Positions 23,917-35,900 of a stretch of DNA of 64,000 nucleotides are shown in pieces. The stretch lies in the NCBI GenBank assembly GCA_947561395.2, contig OX387184.1, forward strand, positions 5,084,001 to 5,148,000, read 5' to 3'. The notes under the pieces are model-generated. The model was not told the DNA's origin and did no database searches. It saw only the letters and a program-made list of their open reading frames with translations. Source of the DNA: Buxus sempervirens (taxonomy: Eukaryota; Streptophyta; Magnoliopsida; Buxales; Buxaceae). Position 1 is the stretch's first letter. Every line of letters begins with the position of its first letter. The translations under genes were made by a program, and so were the position numbers.

Positions 23917-26900
23917 TCAAGTTGATGTCACTCGCTTCTTAACGTCCTCTGCTTGCTTGTCGATCTTACTCATTTTTCTACTCTGGAAGGCATCAGCAAC
24001 AAAAATAACAGATCAAATTATTTGTTAGAACTTCTGCTTGAACACATCAAACATGCATTCAATTAGCTCAAAAATCAGTTCATTTATTTTTTCATGTTTT
24101 GGACATGCACTCATATAGAATAAGGGCTATGTATGTACATTAGTACAGAAGTCTGAATTTTTTTTCTAGGGACAAATCTTCTCATAGGGTCTCAATAAAC
24201 TCTGTACTACCTTCAATCCAAGAGTTCTGGCAACTACTAAAACATTCCCACATGTTGGGAACTATAGACAGTCAACCCATAGAATACTGGTGTGACTGAG
24301 TTTATCTATATTGATCAATTATTAATAATATTATTATTATTCTAGTCATTATTTTGACAGTTTGGTGATTCACACAAGGATATGTGATGTTGCCTCTTTT
24401 ATGTTATGTTTGTGTAGTGATTAGTTAATCATTCCATCATTCATTCTAAAAGGTGACAACACATAATGCATCACATAGGTTGTACTTCATGTTCTTACTG
24501 ACAAGAACATGCAAGTACAACATTCAACTTTCATAGATAATGATGAGAAAAATGGGGAAAAAACTCAAACAACTTAACAAATAAAAAACACTAAGAATTT
24601 TCATGATAATAGATTCTATAGGAAAATGCTTGCGTGCTATGATTTCAAGTTGAAGGAATAAGATTTCAAAAGGATCAATTTTCATGTTTAATGATATTTA
24701 ATAGGTTTTTAATCTAAAAGCAAAATTCTAAGTAGGCAAATGAGGACACCTAAGCATGCCAAATCTCAATGGATTTTTTTTTTTAATTTGAAGAAGAATA
24801 TAACTTTGGAGAAAGATGAAAAATGAGTACCAAACTAAATGTAAGTCTTGTGATTAGCTGTATATCTAACAACAAAACAAATTGTCCTATACGATAATAA
24901 AATTATTTGTTGCCCATGGAAAGGGCAAATAAAAAGGGTTCAGTATGGATGCAAGCTCTATCTATTATTAAAGTCTTTACAACAACGCAAGTTCGGTATC
25001 CATTCTCAATGCAATAACCACTAAAGAGGATAGTAACGTGGTAAAGGTCCCATCTAATAAGGATTACAAGAGGGCTGGATTGGCACAAACCTAACATTTG
25101 GTATTTTTGTACAAAGTAACTGCAAGTAGATTTGAACCTATGGTCTCATGCTAGCAATAACTAATATGCTCATAGTACTGACAATTGACTATGAAGAGTT
25201 CAAAATCCTCAAAAACCCCTATTAACCTATGAAAAAGATGCATTTCCAATGACAAGCAAGCAGCATATTAAGCAAGGAATCCAAATACTATAACCTAGGA
25301 ATTTGTGAGATTGATTGAGCTAGAAACCCAAGTATCTAATATCCATAAGCAAAATTTATTTTGGCTTGCCTTAATAGTCACCAAGTCTTTCGGCTAGTGA
25401 GACCAGAGCTTTTTATTTTAACAAGAAAAAATGACATAACCAATCCAAACCGTCCACTTGCAAGGGACTCTCTAGATCGGACATATGAACAATATTTCAA
25501 AACATAAAATCCTTATTAATATATGAGTAATAGTTTTTGTAACATGTATCAATTAGCCATCTACTTTTTTTAATTTTCTAAAAAAGACATTAGTTGCAGG
25601 AAACCCCTTTCTACCACATTTAAGATGTCATTAAGGATGAAATTTAGTATTCAACATAGAGTTGATTCTTTTATAATTGAATTAGAGTTGATCAAAGGAA
25701 CATATGGAGTAGGATTCCACAAATAAGCTTTCCCGTTTGAATTATGTGTCTCACCTAGTCTTTTCTTTTTTTATCTGGAGATCATTTCACCATAAAATTA
25801 GACTCCATCAATGGTAAATACTAGTTCTTGTGGTAACCCAGTGAGGCATTGGGTTTACTGCCATGTAGATGGATTTCTTACTAATAGAAATTATCAACAT
25901 AGTCACATTGACAACTCCCCCAATCACCTAGGCTCCATTTTTACTCCATACTTGATTTTATCCATTTGAAATCACTGAGGTTGAATATTTTAACATTTTT
26001 AGAATTTGAAGTACAAAAGATTTTGTTAGGTTTAATATTTTAGTTTGGCTTAATTCTGTGTCAAAAAGAATATGTTTAAAGTGTTTAAGTCAGTTAGAAT
26101 AAGTTATAGAAGTCATGGTTCAAACGGTGTCAAAATGAAGAATTAGTAAATAAGACAACACAAGCAATTTTGTTGACGAAGGGAAAACTCTAAGAGAACT
26201 CTCAAAGAGAAAAACCCTTCGGGCGATCAGGAGCTGCCTCAGAAAATTTTACTATAAGAAGACTTACAGACAGTGGTTCAGATGACCCAACACAGACTTT
26301 GACTCACAGTGTAAGTATCCGAAAAACTCTTCAGATTTGTAACCTTGCAATGATCCAAAATTCTGAATATCTTCTTTGTGAAGTGCCAAACAAACTCGCT
26401 CAGCAACCGTAGGAACTCCCACGAGCAAATTCTTCAACCCGGAACTCCAAGGTAAGAGAAGAAGGAAGAAAAGAAGGTTTGATGGCACAAAGGTAGAAAA
26501 GAAGGAGAGATGTTTCTCTTCCTCACACACCACGATTTAGGGTTCCAAAAACGACTTAAGTAAGTCTATTGGAACATCTTAAGAATCCTTATATAGGTTA
26601 GGAAGAAGTCTAGAAGGAATAGGAAACAAATTAAAAAAGATCGGAAGTGTATAAGTGAATTTACGACTCGAACGTTCATCGAACACGGCTCTCACGTTCG
26701 ATTCGTAAAACAACTCATATTATCTTGTTCGAACGAAGGTCTCATGTCAGGTTATAAATGCACTAACGTTCAAACGTCAGCTCTCACGTTCTCGAACGCT
26801 ACTCTCGGGTTTCTCTGTAGACACTGAGTGTTCGAACGTCAGCTTTCACGGTCTCGAACGCTACTCACGAGTTTCTCTGCAGACATTGAACGTTCGAACA

Positions 26901-29900
26901 GCAAGTCTCATGCTCTTGAGTGCTACTCTCGGGTTTCTCTGCAGACACTGAACGTTCAAACGGTGCTTCAAACGTTATCTAACTTCAATTACAAATTCTT
27001 AATTTTGACTCCGATTTTGACGTTGTTTGAACCGTGACTTCTATAACTTATTCTAACCAACTTAAATACTTTAAAGATATACTTTTTGACACGCAATTAA
27101 GCCAAATTAAAATATTAAACCTAACAAACTCCCCCTTTGGCTATTCCGTGACAAAATAACTAAACTTATCTTAGTTGTTGTGAACCACCAAGCAACAACC
27201 AAAACAAATAAAAAATAAGTAAAATTGACAATACAAATAAAATTTGACATGACCTATCCTAGACACATTAAACTCAGACTTATTCACCTGTACCTGAAAC
27301 ATAAAAAATAAGAAAATATCAGGTGAAAAGCAAAGAGAGTAAAATCTTAACTAGACATAAAATTAACACACACATCATCAATTATCCATTGGAAAAAAAA
27401 TTATGTATTCATTTACTTCCATGATAAACAATATATACATGTTAATTACTATAAAAAAAATCAAACCAAACAAATTACAATCATTCAAATATATACATCT
27501 AGCCACAAAAAAAAAAAAAAATATCATGTCCAAAGAAAATATGCATCAAGTCCCAAACAAAATAATACATCAAGTTTAACACCATCTCCCCCTCTTTTTG
27601 TCACGAACTAGACAAAGGAAGACACCAAAGAAAACTCAAGAATGAGATGAGCCAGCATTTCCTCCACCTCCACTGGGACCAAGAACATCACCAGGTCCTG
27701 GAGCATCTACATTGCCACTACCAATAATGCTTGGACTTTGAGAATCACTTGGACCAGCAGTTGGCTTCCTGTCTTCCTCCTCATCAACTTGACTAGTAAA
27801 ATAGTCAACCAACTCCTTGTAAACCCGTTGATGAGATATCTCTAAATTATTTTGACAGAGTTCGAGCCTCTGAAATCTCCTCAAAGTATCTTCATGATTC
27901 TTCTTCACTTGTTCATCCATATGTTGTAAAAGATGCAAAATTTGAGAATTTTGATCTTTGAGGAAGGTTAGTTCCTCATGGAATGAAAAGGGAGGTTGAG
28001 GATGGGCAGGGTCATCTAGGTTAGGAGCTGGAGTGGAGGCTAAATGAGCTCAACTCTGATGGAGGGTGGTGTCAGTGATAGGTTGGCTAGCCTTAGCAAG
28101 TTCAAGTTTAAGGAAAGAAATATTAAGGGCTACTACCAACCTGGCTATAAGACAACCATAAGGAAGCCCATATGATCGCTTGGAGAAATTAAAGACCTCC
28201 AACATCTTTAAGCAAATGATAGATGGAAGGTCAATAGAGTGATGCTTCTTCAAAGCATAGAGAAAAAGAAGCTTAGAGAATGGAATGGAAGATTTGTAGG
28301 CTACAGAAAATAGGTTGGTGCTTTGAATTCTAAAAAGCACTATGGTCTCAGCAGAGAATTTGTTGGATTCAAGGGCTTCACCCTTGAGGTGATAAGAGAA
28401 TTTTATTTCCAATAGAGGGTGGGATTGTATGTTTGACAATTTCATTCTCCCATCTCGTGAGATGATAAGAGAATTTTATTCAAATGTGCATCATATAAAT
28501 TGGGATGCATGTGAATTCTCTACTTTATTGAGAGGCTCTATTCTTAGAATAACTCCTGATGTAATAGCCTCTGATCTTGGTCTTCCTAGGGTTCCTAACC
28601 CTCAATATCCATACCCTGAGACTAATGCCACTTGTTGTGAATAAACCCTAGATCTGGATCTGATAATAACCAAGAAGCAAGAAACAAATAGAGAAAAGAA
28701 AACAGAGATCACAAGCACACAACGATTTTACGTGGTTCGGCACGAAGCCTACGTCCACGGGCGAAGATCGGAACAAGCTTTCACTATGAGAAGGAAAAAC
28801 GAAGAGATTACAGAATGAGCTCTCTGGCTCTCAAAACCCCTAATATCAAAAGACCCATAACATACACGAACCGGGTCGGGTCAGAACCCACCATGAATCG
28901 GGTCGGGTCGGCGGGTCGTCCATCGGGTCTGAATTCGAGACACCCACATTACAAATCTCCACCTTGGCTCGAATACAGCCAACAATACCTCACCATAAGC
29001 AAAAAACTTTCCTCCCATCTTCTCCACAAAACCCCGAAGGGTTTCACATACAATAAACACCAATCAAGTCCAAGCAGTGCTTGAACTTGGCAGCAGGAAT
29101 CGGCTTAGTCAACATGTCTGCTGGATTATCTGCTGTGCCAATCTTCTTCACTTCTATATGTCCTTCAGATATAATATCTCGGATGAAGTGATATCTAACA
29201 TCAATATGCTTGGTCCTCTCATGATACATCTGATTTTTAGTCAGATGTATAGCACTCTGACTGTCACAGTGAATAACAGTCAAACCTTGTTGTAAACCCA
29301 ACTCACCAAGCAAACCTCTCATCCAAACACTCTCCTTTACTGCTTCAGTCACAGCCATGTACTCTGCTTCCGTAGTGGATAAGGCAACTGTAGCCTGTAA
29401 TGTTGCCTTCCAGCTAACAGCACAACCTGAGAGAGTGAAGACATAACCTGTCAAAGATCTCCTCCTATCATGGTCACCAGCAAAATCTGAATCTACAAAT
29501 CCAACAACATTAATTTTAACTCTACTATCAAATGCCAAGCCAACATCTGTAGTACCCTTTAAATACCGAAGTATCCATTTCACTGCCTGCCAATGTGTCT
29601 TCCCTGGATGTCCCATGTACCTACTGACAACACTAACAGCATGTGAGATATCTGGGCGCGTGCAAACCATGGCATACATTAAACTACCAACTGCACTAGC
29701 ATATGGAACATGAGACATGTGCTCCTTCTCCTCCTCTGTCTGTGGTGACAATTCTGCTGAAAGTCTAAAGTGAGCAGCAAGTGGAGTACTTACAGGCTTA
29801 GAACTCTGCATCCCGAAGCGCTCAAGTACTTTCTCAATGTATCTCTTCTGAGACAAGTACAACTTCCCAGCCTTTCTATCCCTGTGAATTTCCATACACA

Positions 29901-32900
29901 AAATCTTCTTTGCTGCACTTAGGTCTTTCATCTCAAACTCATCACCAAGCTGCATCTTCAACTTGTCAATCTCAGACATGCTTTTAGCAACAATAAGCAT
30001 GTCATCTACATACAGTAACAAGTACATAAAGGAGCCATCTGAGAGCCTTCTGAAATAAACACAACTATCATGCTCACTTCTAGAGTAGCTATGTCCAATC
30101 ATAAATGTGTCAAAACGCTTATACCACTGTCTAGGTGATTGTTTCAAGCCGTACAATGACTTTTTTAATAAGCAAACATGATCTTCCATACCTGAAACTG
30201 CGAACCCCTCTGGCTGATGCATGTAAATTTGCTCCTCAAGCTCACCATGCAGAAAAGCTGTCTTAACGTCAAGCTGCTCCAACTCTAAGTCAAAAGCAGC
30301 AACCATAGCAAGCAGTATGCGGATAGAGCTATGCTTCACAACTGGTGAGAATACTTCATTGAAGTCCACACCCTCTTTCTGACTATAGCCCTTTGCCACT
30401 AAACGAGCCTTGTACCTTACATCTTCTATCCCTGGAGTTCCTTCCTTCTTCTTGAAGACCCATTTACAGCCAACAATCCTTTTACCCTTTTGTGGTCTCA
30501 CCAGCTTCCAAGTCTGATTCTTTTGGAGAGACTCCATCTCCTCAGTCATGGCAACAGTCCACTGTGCAGACTCACTACTCATGACAGCCTCACGGTATGT
30601 GGAAGGCTCCTGAAACTCAACTGTATCTGCCACAGTTAATGCATAAGCAACAAAGTCTGCATAGCTGTATCTTTGAGGTGGCCTAATGACTCTCCTTTCT
30701 CTCCCAGTAGCAATGCTATATTGCCTTTGTTGTGGTGCATCTTCCTCACTAGGATATTGCACCTCTTCTTCAATAGGCTGACTAGTAGTGTCAATCTGCT
30801 CTTTTTCAGAACACTCTAACTCCACCTGCTCACTGACACCACGGTCCCTACTTGCATCAACACACTCCTCCTTTTGACGAAGCATGACAGATTCATCAAA
30901 GGTAACATCCCTGCTGATAAGGAACTTGGATGACTTAGGGTCAGGGCACCACAACCTATATCCCTTTACCCCAGATGCATAACCCAGAAATATGCACTTC
31001 TTAGCTCGAGGTTCTAGTTTCCCTTCGTTAACATGAGCATAAGCAGGACAACCAAAAATCCTCAAACTAGAATAATCAGCATGAGTACCAGACCATACCT
31101 CTTCAGGAGTCTTACATTCAATCGCAGTCGATGGAGACCGATTTACCAAGTAACAAGCAGTGGAAATTGCTTCAGCCCAAAATTCTTTTCCTAAACCAGC
31201 ATTAGAGAGCATACAACGAGCTCTCTCTAAAAGAGTCCTGTTCATGCGTTCTGCTACACCATTTTGCTGAGGAGTTTTCCTTACTGTACGGTGCCTTACA
31301 ATCCCCTCATTCTTGCAGAACTCATTAAACTCGCCATGACAAAACTCCAAACCATTATCAGTTCTCAAACGCTTGATCTTCTTACCAGTCTGTTTCTCAA
31401 TCATAGTCTTCCACTGCTTAAAGTTGAGAAACACCTCATCTTTGTGTTTCAAAGTAAACACCCAAACCTTTCTTGAAAAGTCGTCGATGAAGGTTAGAAG
31501 ATACCGAGAACCGCCCTTAGAAGGAACACGAGAGGGACCCCAAAGATCAGAATGAATATAGTCCACAGTGCCCTTAGTTCTATGAACTGCAGTGCTGAAC
31601 TTTACCCTGCATTGTTTCCCAAATATGCAATGTTCACAAAAGTCCAACTTTCCAATTTTCTGACCACCAAGCAAGCCTTGCTTGCTCAACACTGTCAATC
31701 CTCTCTCACTCATATGCCCTAAGCGCATATGCCATAGTTGAGTATTATCAGAATCTGGATTTGTAGATGATGAAACTGCTGCAGTACCTGTAATTGTATT
31801 ACCTTCAATTACATAAAGGCCATTGACCTTATTTCCTTTCATTACTACCAAAGCACCCTTTGTCACCCTTATAACTCCACCTTCAGCCGTGTACCTACAC
31901 CCATTGGAGTCAAGTGTGCCCAAAGAAATAAGGTTTCTCTTCAGATCTGGTACATGTCGAACATCAGTCAAAATCCTAACAGTACCATCATGCATCTTGA
32001 TCCGAACTGTTCCAACCCCAACAATTTTACAAGCTATGTTATTTCCCATCAAAGCTGTACCACCATTCACTGATTGATATGTCGTGAACCAATCTTTGTT
32101 GAGACACATATGGTGGGAACAACCCGAATCAAGAATCCATTCTCCATCCGAGCGTACACTGTTGACAATAACTGTGAGAACATTTTCAGAACCATCTGAA
32201 TTTTCTTCAACATTACCAGCAACTTCCTTAGCCTTCCTCTCTTTAAGCTTTGGGCAGTCTCTCTTAAAGTGTCCAGGCTTGTGACAGAAATGACATTTAT
32301 ATCTTCTAGACTTAGAATTTGATCTAGATTTATCTCTGTCACCATTAAAACCTTTCTCTTTCGTTCTACCTCTCACCATCAAACCCTCAGCCTGATCCTC
32401 ACTCCCATTCCCAGATACCTTTTTTCTTAATTCTCGAGAATGCAAGGATCCCTTAACATCCTCCATAGAAATCGTATCCTTTCCATAGAGTAAGGTAGTG
32501 ACAAAATGTTCATAAGATGGAGGTAACGAACACAACACTATAAGAGCCTGATCCTCATCATCAATTTTTACATCAATATTTCTCAGATCCATAATAATCT
32601 TATTAAATTCATCAAGGTGATCTGTAATAGACATACCTTCTCGCATCCGAAGAGTATAGAGGCGTTGTTTCAAATACAACCTGTTCGTGAGAGATTTGGT
32701 CATATACAGGCTCTCCAGCTTGAGCCACAACTCAGGCGCACTCTCTTCGTCTGCAACCTCCCGTAACACCTCATCGCTCAAGCACAACAGAATCGCACTG
32801 TGAGCCTTTTCCATTAGATCATCCTTCTCACCATCCGACATCGTTGCAGGTAGAGAATCTCTACCTTTAAGAGCTTTACCTAACCCCTGTTGAACCAATA

Positions 32901-35900
32901 GAGCACGCATCTTCAATCGCCATAAACTGAAGCTATTCTGCCCATTAAATTTCTCCACTTCATACTTCGTAGCTGCCATATCAGAAACCCCCAAATCTGA
33001 GCAACCTTAGCTCTGATACCAGTTTGTTGTGAATAAACCCTAGATCTGGATCTGATAATAACCAAGAAGCAAGAAACAAATAGAGAAAAGAAAACAGAGA
33101 TCACAAGCACACAACGATTTTACGTGGTTCGGCACGAAGCCTACGTCCACGGGCGAAGATCGGAACAAGCTTTCACTATGAGAAGGAAAAACGAAGAGAT
33201 TACAGAATGAGCTCTCTGGCTCTCAAAACCCCTAATATCAAAAGACCCATAACATACACGAACCGGGTCGGGTCAGAACCCACCATGAATCGGGTCGGGT
33301 CGGCCGGGGGCTCCGCCCCCGGACCCCCGTGGGTGAAGGTGAGGAAAACCTCACCATTCACCAAATAAACGGGTCAGCGGGTCGTCCATCGGGTCTGAAT
33401 TCGAGACACCCACATTACACCACTTTCAAGAATGAGTTGGCTGATACTCTTCTACAAAGTGGAAGAGGTAATTGGATTTACAAGGGTGAAGCCCTTGAAG
33501 CCAACAAATTCTATGCTGAGATCATAGTGCTTTTCAGAATTCAAAGCACTAACCTATTTCCTATAGCCCACAAATCTTCCATTCCATTCCCTAAGCTTCA
33601 TTTTCTCTATGCTTTGAAGAAGCATAACTCTATTGACCTTCCATCTGTCATTTGCTTAAAGATGTTGGCGGTTTTTAATTTCTCCAAGCGATCATATGGG
33701 CTTCCATATGGTTGTTTTATAGCCAGGTTGGTAGTAGCCCTTAATATTTCTTTCCCTAAACTTGAACTTGCTAAGGCTAGCCAACCTATCACTGACACCA
33801 CCCTCCATCAGAGTCGAGCTCATTTAGCCTCCACTCCAGCTCCTAACCTAGATGACCCTGCCCATCCTCAATCCCCATCTTCATTCCATCAGGAACTAAC
33901 CTTCCTTAAAGATCAAAAATTTCAAATTTTGCATCTTTTACAGCATATGGATGAACAAGTGAAGAAGAATCATGAAGATACTTTGAGGAGATTTCAGAGG
34001 CTCGAGCTCCGTCAGAAGAATTTAGAGATATCTCATCAACGGGTTTATAAGGAGTTGATTGACTATTTTACTAGTCAAGCTGATGAGGAGGAAGACGGGG
34101 AGCCAACTGCTGGTCCAAGTGATTCTCAAAGTCCAAGCATTATTGGTAGTGGCAGTGTAGATGCTCCAGGACCTGGTGATGTTCTTGGTCCCAGTGGAGG
34201 TGGAGGAGATGCTGGCCTATCTCATTCTTAAGTTTTCTTTGGTGTCTTCCTTTGTCTAGTTCGTGACAAAAAGGGGTAGATGGTGTTAGACTTGATGTAT
34301 TATTTTGTTTGGGACTTGATGTATATTTTCTTTGGACATGATGTGTTTTTTTTTGTGGATGGATGTATATATTTGAATGGTTGTAATTTGTTTGGTTTGA
34401 TTTTTTTTATAGTAATTAACATGTGTATATTGTTTATCATGGAAGTAAATGAATGCATAGATTTTTTTCCCATGGATAATTGATGATGTGTGTGTTTATT
34501 TTATGTCTAGTTAAGATTTTATTCTCTTTGCTTTTCACCTGGTATTTTCTTATTTTTAGTGTTTTAGGTACAGGTGAATAAGTCTGAGTTTAATGTGTCT
34601 AGGATAGGTAATGTCAAATTTTATTCGTATTGTCAATTTTACTTATTTTTTATTTGTTTTAGTTGTTGCTTGGTGGTTCACAACAACTAGGATAAGTTTA
34701 GTTATTTTGTCACAGAATAGCTAAAGGGGGAGTTTGTTAGGTTTAATATTTTAGTTTGGCTTAATTGCGTGTCAAAAAGTATATCTTTAAAGTGTTTAAG
34801 TCGGTTAGAATAAGTTATAGAAGTCACGGTTCAAACAACGTCAAAATCGGAGTCAAAATGAAGAATTTGTAATTGAAGTTAGATAACGTTTGAAGCACCG
34901 TTCGAACGTTCAGTGTCTGCAGAGAAACCCGAGAGTAGCGCTCAAGAGCATGAGACTTGCTGTTCGAACGTTCAATGTCTGCAGAGAAACTCATGAATAG
35001 CGTTCGAGACTATGAGAGCCAACGTTCGAACGCTCTGTGTCTGCAGAGAAACCCAAGAGTAGCGTTCGAGAACGTGAAAACCGACGTTCGAATGTTAGTG
35101 CATTTATAACTTGACATGAGACCTTCGTTCGAACAAAATAATATGAGTTGTTCTACGAATCGAACGTGAGAGCCGCGTTCGATGAACGTTCGAGTTGTAA
35201 ATTCACTTATACACTTCCGATCTTTTTTAATTTGTTTCCTATTCCTTCTAGACTTCTTCCTAACCTATATAAGGATTCTTAAGACGTTCTAATAGACTTA
35301 CTTAAAGTCGTTTTTGGAACCCTAAATCGTGGTGTGTGAGGAAGAGAAACATCTCTCCTTTTTTTCTACCTTTGAGCCATCAAACCTTCTTTTCTTCCTT
35401 CTTCTCTTACCTTGGAGTTCCGGGTTAGAGAATTTGCTCATGGGAGTTCCTATGGTTGCTGAGCGAGTTTGTTTGGCACTTCACAAAGAAGATATTCAGA
35501 ATTCTGGATCGTTGCAAGGTTACAAATCTAAAGAGTTTTTCGGATACTTACACTGTGAGTCAAAGTCTGTGTTGGGTCATCTGAACTAGTGTCTGTAAGT
35601 CTTCTTATAGTAAAATTTTCTGAGGTAGCTCCTGATCGCCCGAAGGGTTTTTCTCTTTGAGAGTTCTCTTAGGGTTTTCCCTTCGTCACCAAAATTGCTT
35701 GTGTTGTCTTATTTACTAATTCTTCTTATTTGCAATTTTGAGTGACCTTGGATATCATATTGTTGCTATTTGACTAAGGCTTGTGCATGCCTATTAATTA
35801 AAGACTTGTCTTTAATTAGTAAAAATTTTATTCCACAATCGTTTACACCTAGTCACCTCCCTCTAGGTGTTGTTAGAGTCTAAACCGTGTTTTCAGATTT

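Larger units (their letters stand above)
28633..33419 (-). mobile_element. Complete Ty1-copia LTR retrotransposon, Tork/Tnt1-like
   Basis: A 4787-bp element in minus orientation. Target-site duplication CCACT at 28628-28632 and 33420-33424. The 5' LTR is 33419-33025 (395 bp) and the 3' LTR is 28953-28633 (321 bp), both TGTAATG...CACAACA on the minus strand. The primer-binding site TGGTATCAGAGC lies at 33021-33010, complementary to initiator tRNA-Met, and a polypurine tract lies beside the 3' LTR (28965-28954). The single polyprotein is open throughout. The LTRs agree at every base I compared except for one 74-bp indel, so the insertion is recent. It lies inside the ORF of the non-autonomous element, between the inverted arms. 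Confidence 0.95.
28429..34231 (+). pseudogene. Gag-like / plant-transposon-type ORF split by the copia insertion
   Basis: Two segments, 28429-28632 and 33425-34231, lie either side of the copia element and are in the same frame once the element and one CCACT copy are discounted. The N-terminal part has [21 protein letters not shown] and [22 protein letters not shown]. This resembles the plant families usually called putative plant transposon protein. The middle has [20 protein letters not shown] and [18 protein letters not shown] predicted coiled coil follows ([21 protein letters not shown]) and the tail is Gly/Ser-rich. The true N-terminus is uncertain, because the inversion junction lies just upstream. 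It is described as a broken gene; no function is assigned. Confidence 0.7.

Noticed and set aside
27481-27525. A CRISPR-like or other prokaryotic repeat system anywhere in the window
   Set aside because: No spaced short identical repeats exist; the window is clearly plant nuclear DNA with spliceosomal introns.
33329-34231. A 300-residue plus-strand frame starting inside the copia LTR
   Set aside because: Its first about 30 codons are LTR sequence read by chance. The genuine part begins after the target-site copy at 33424.
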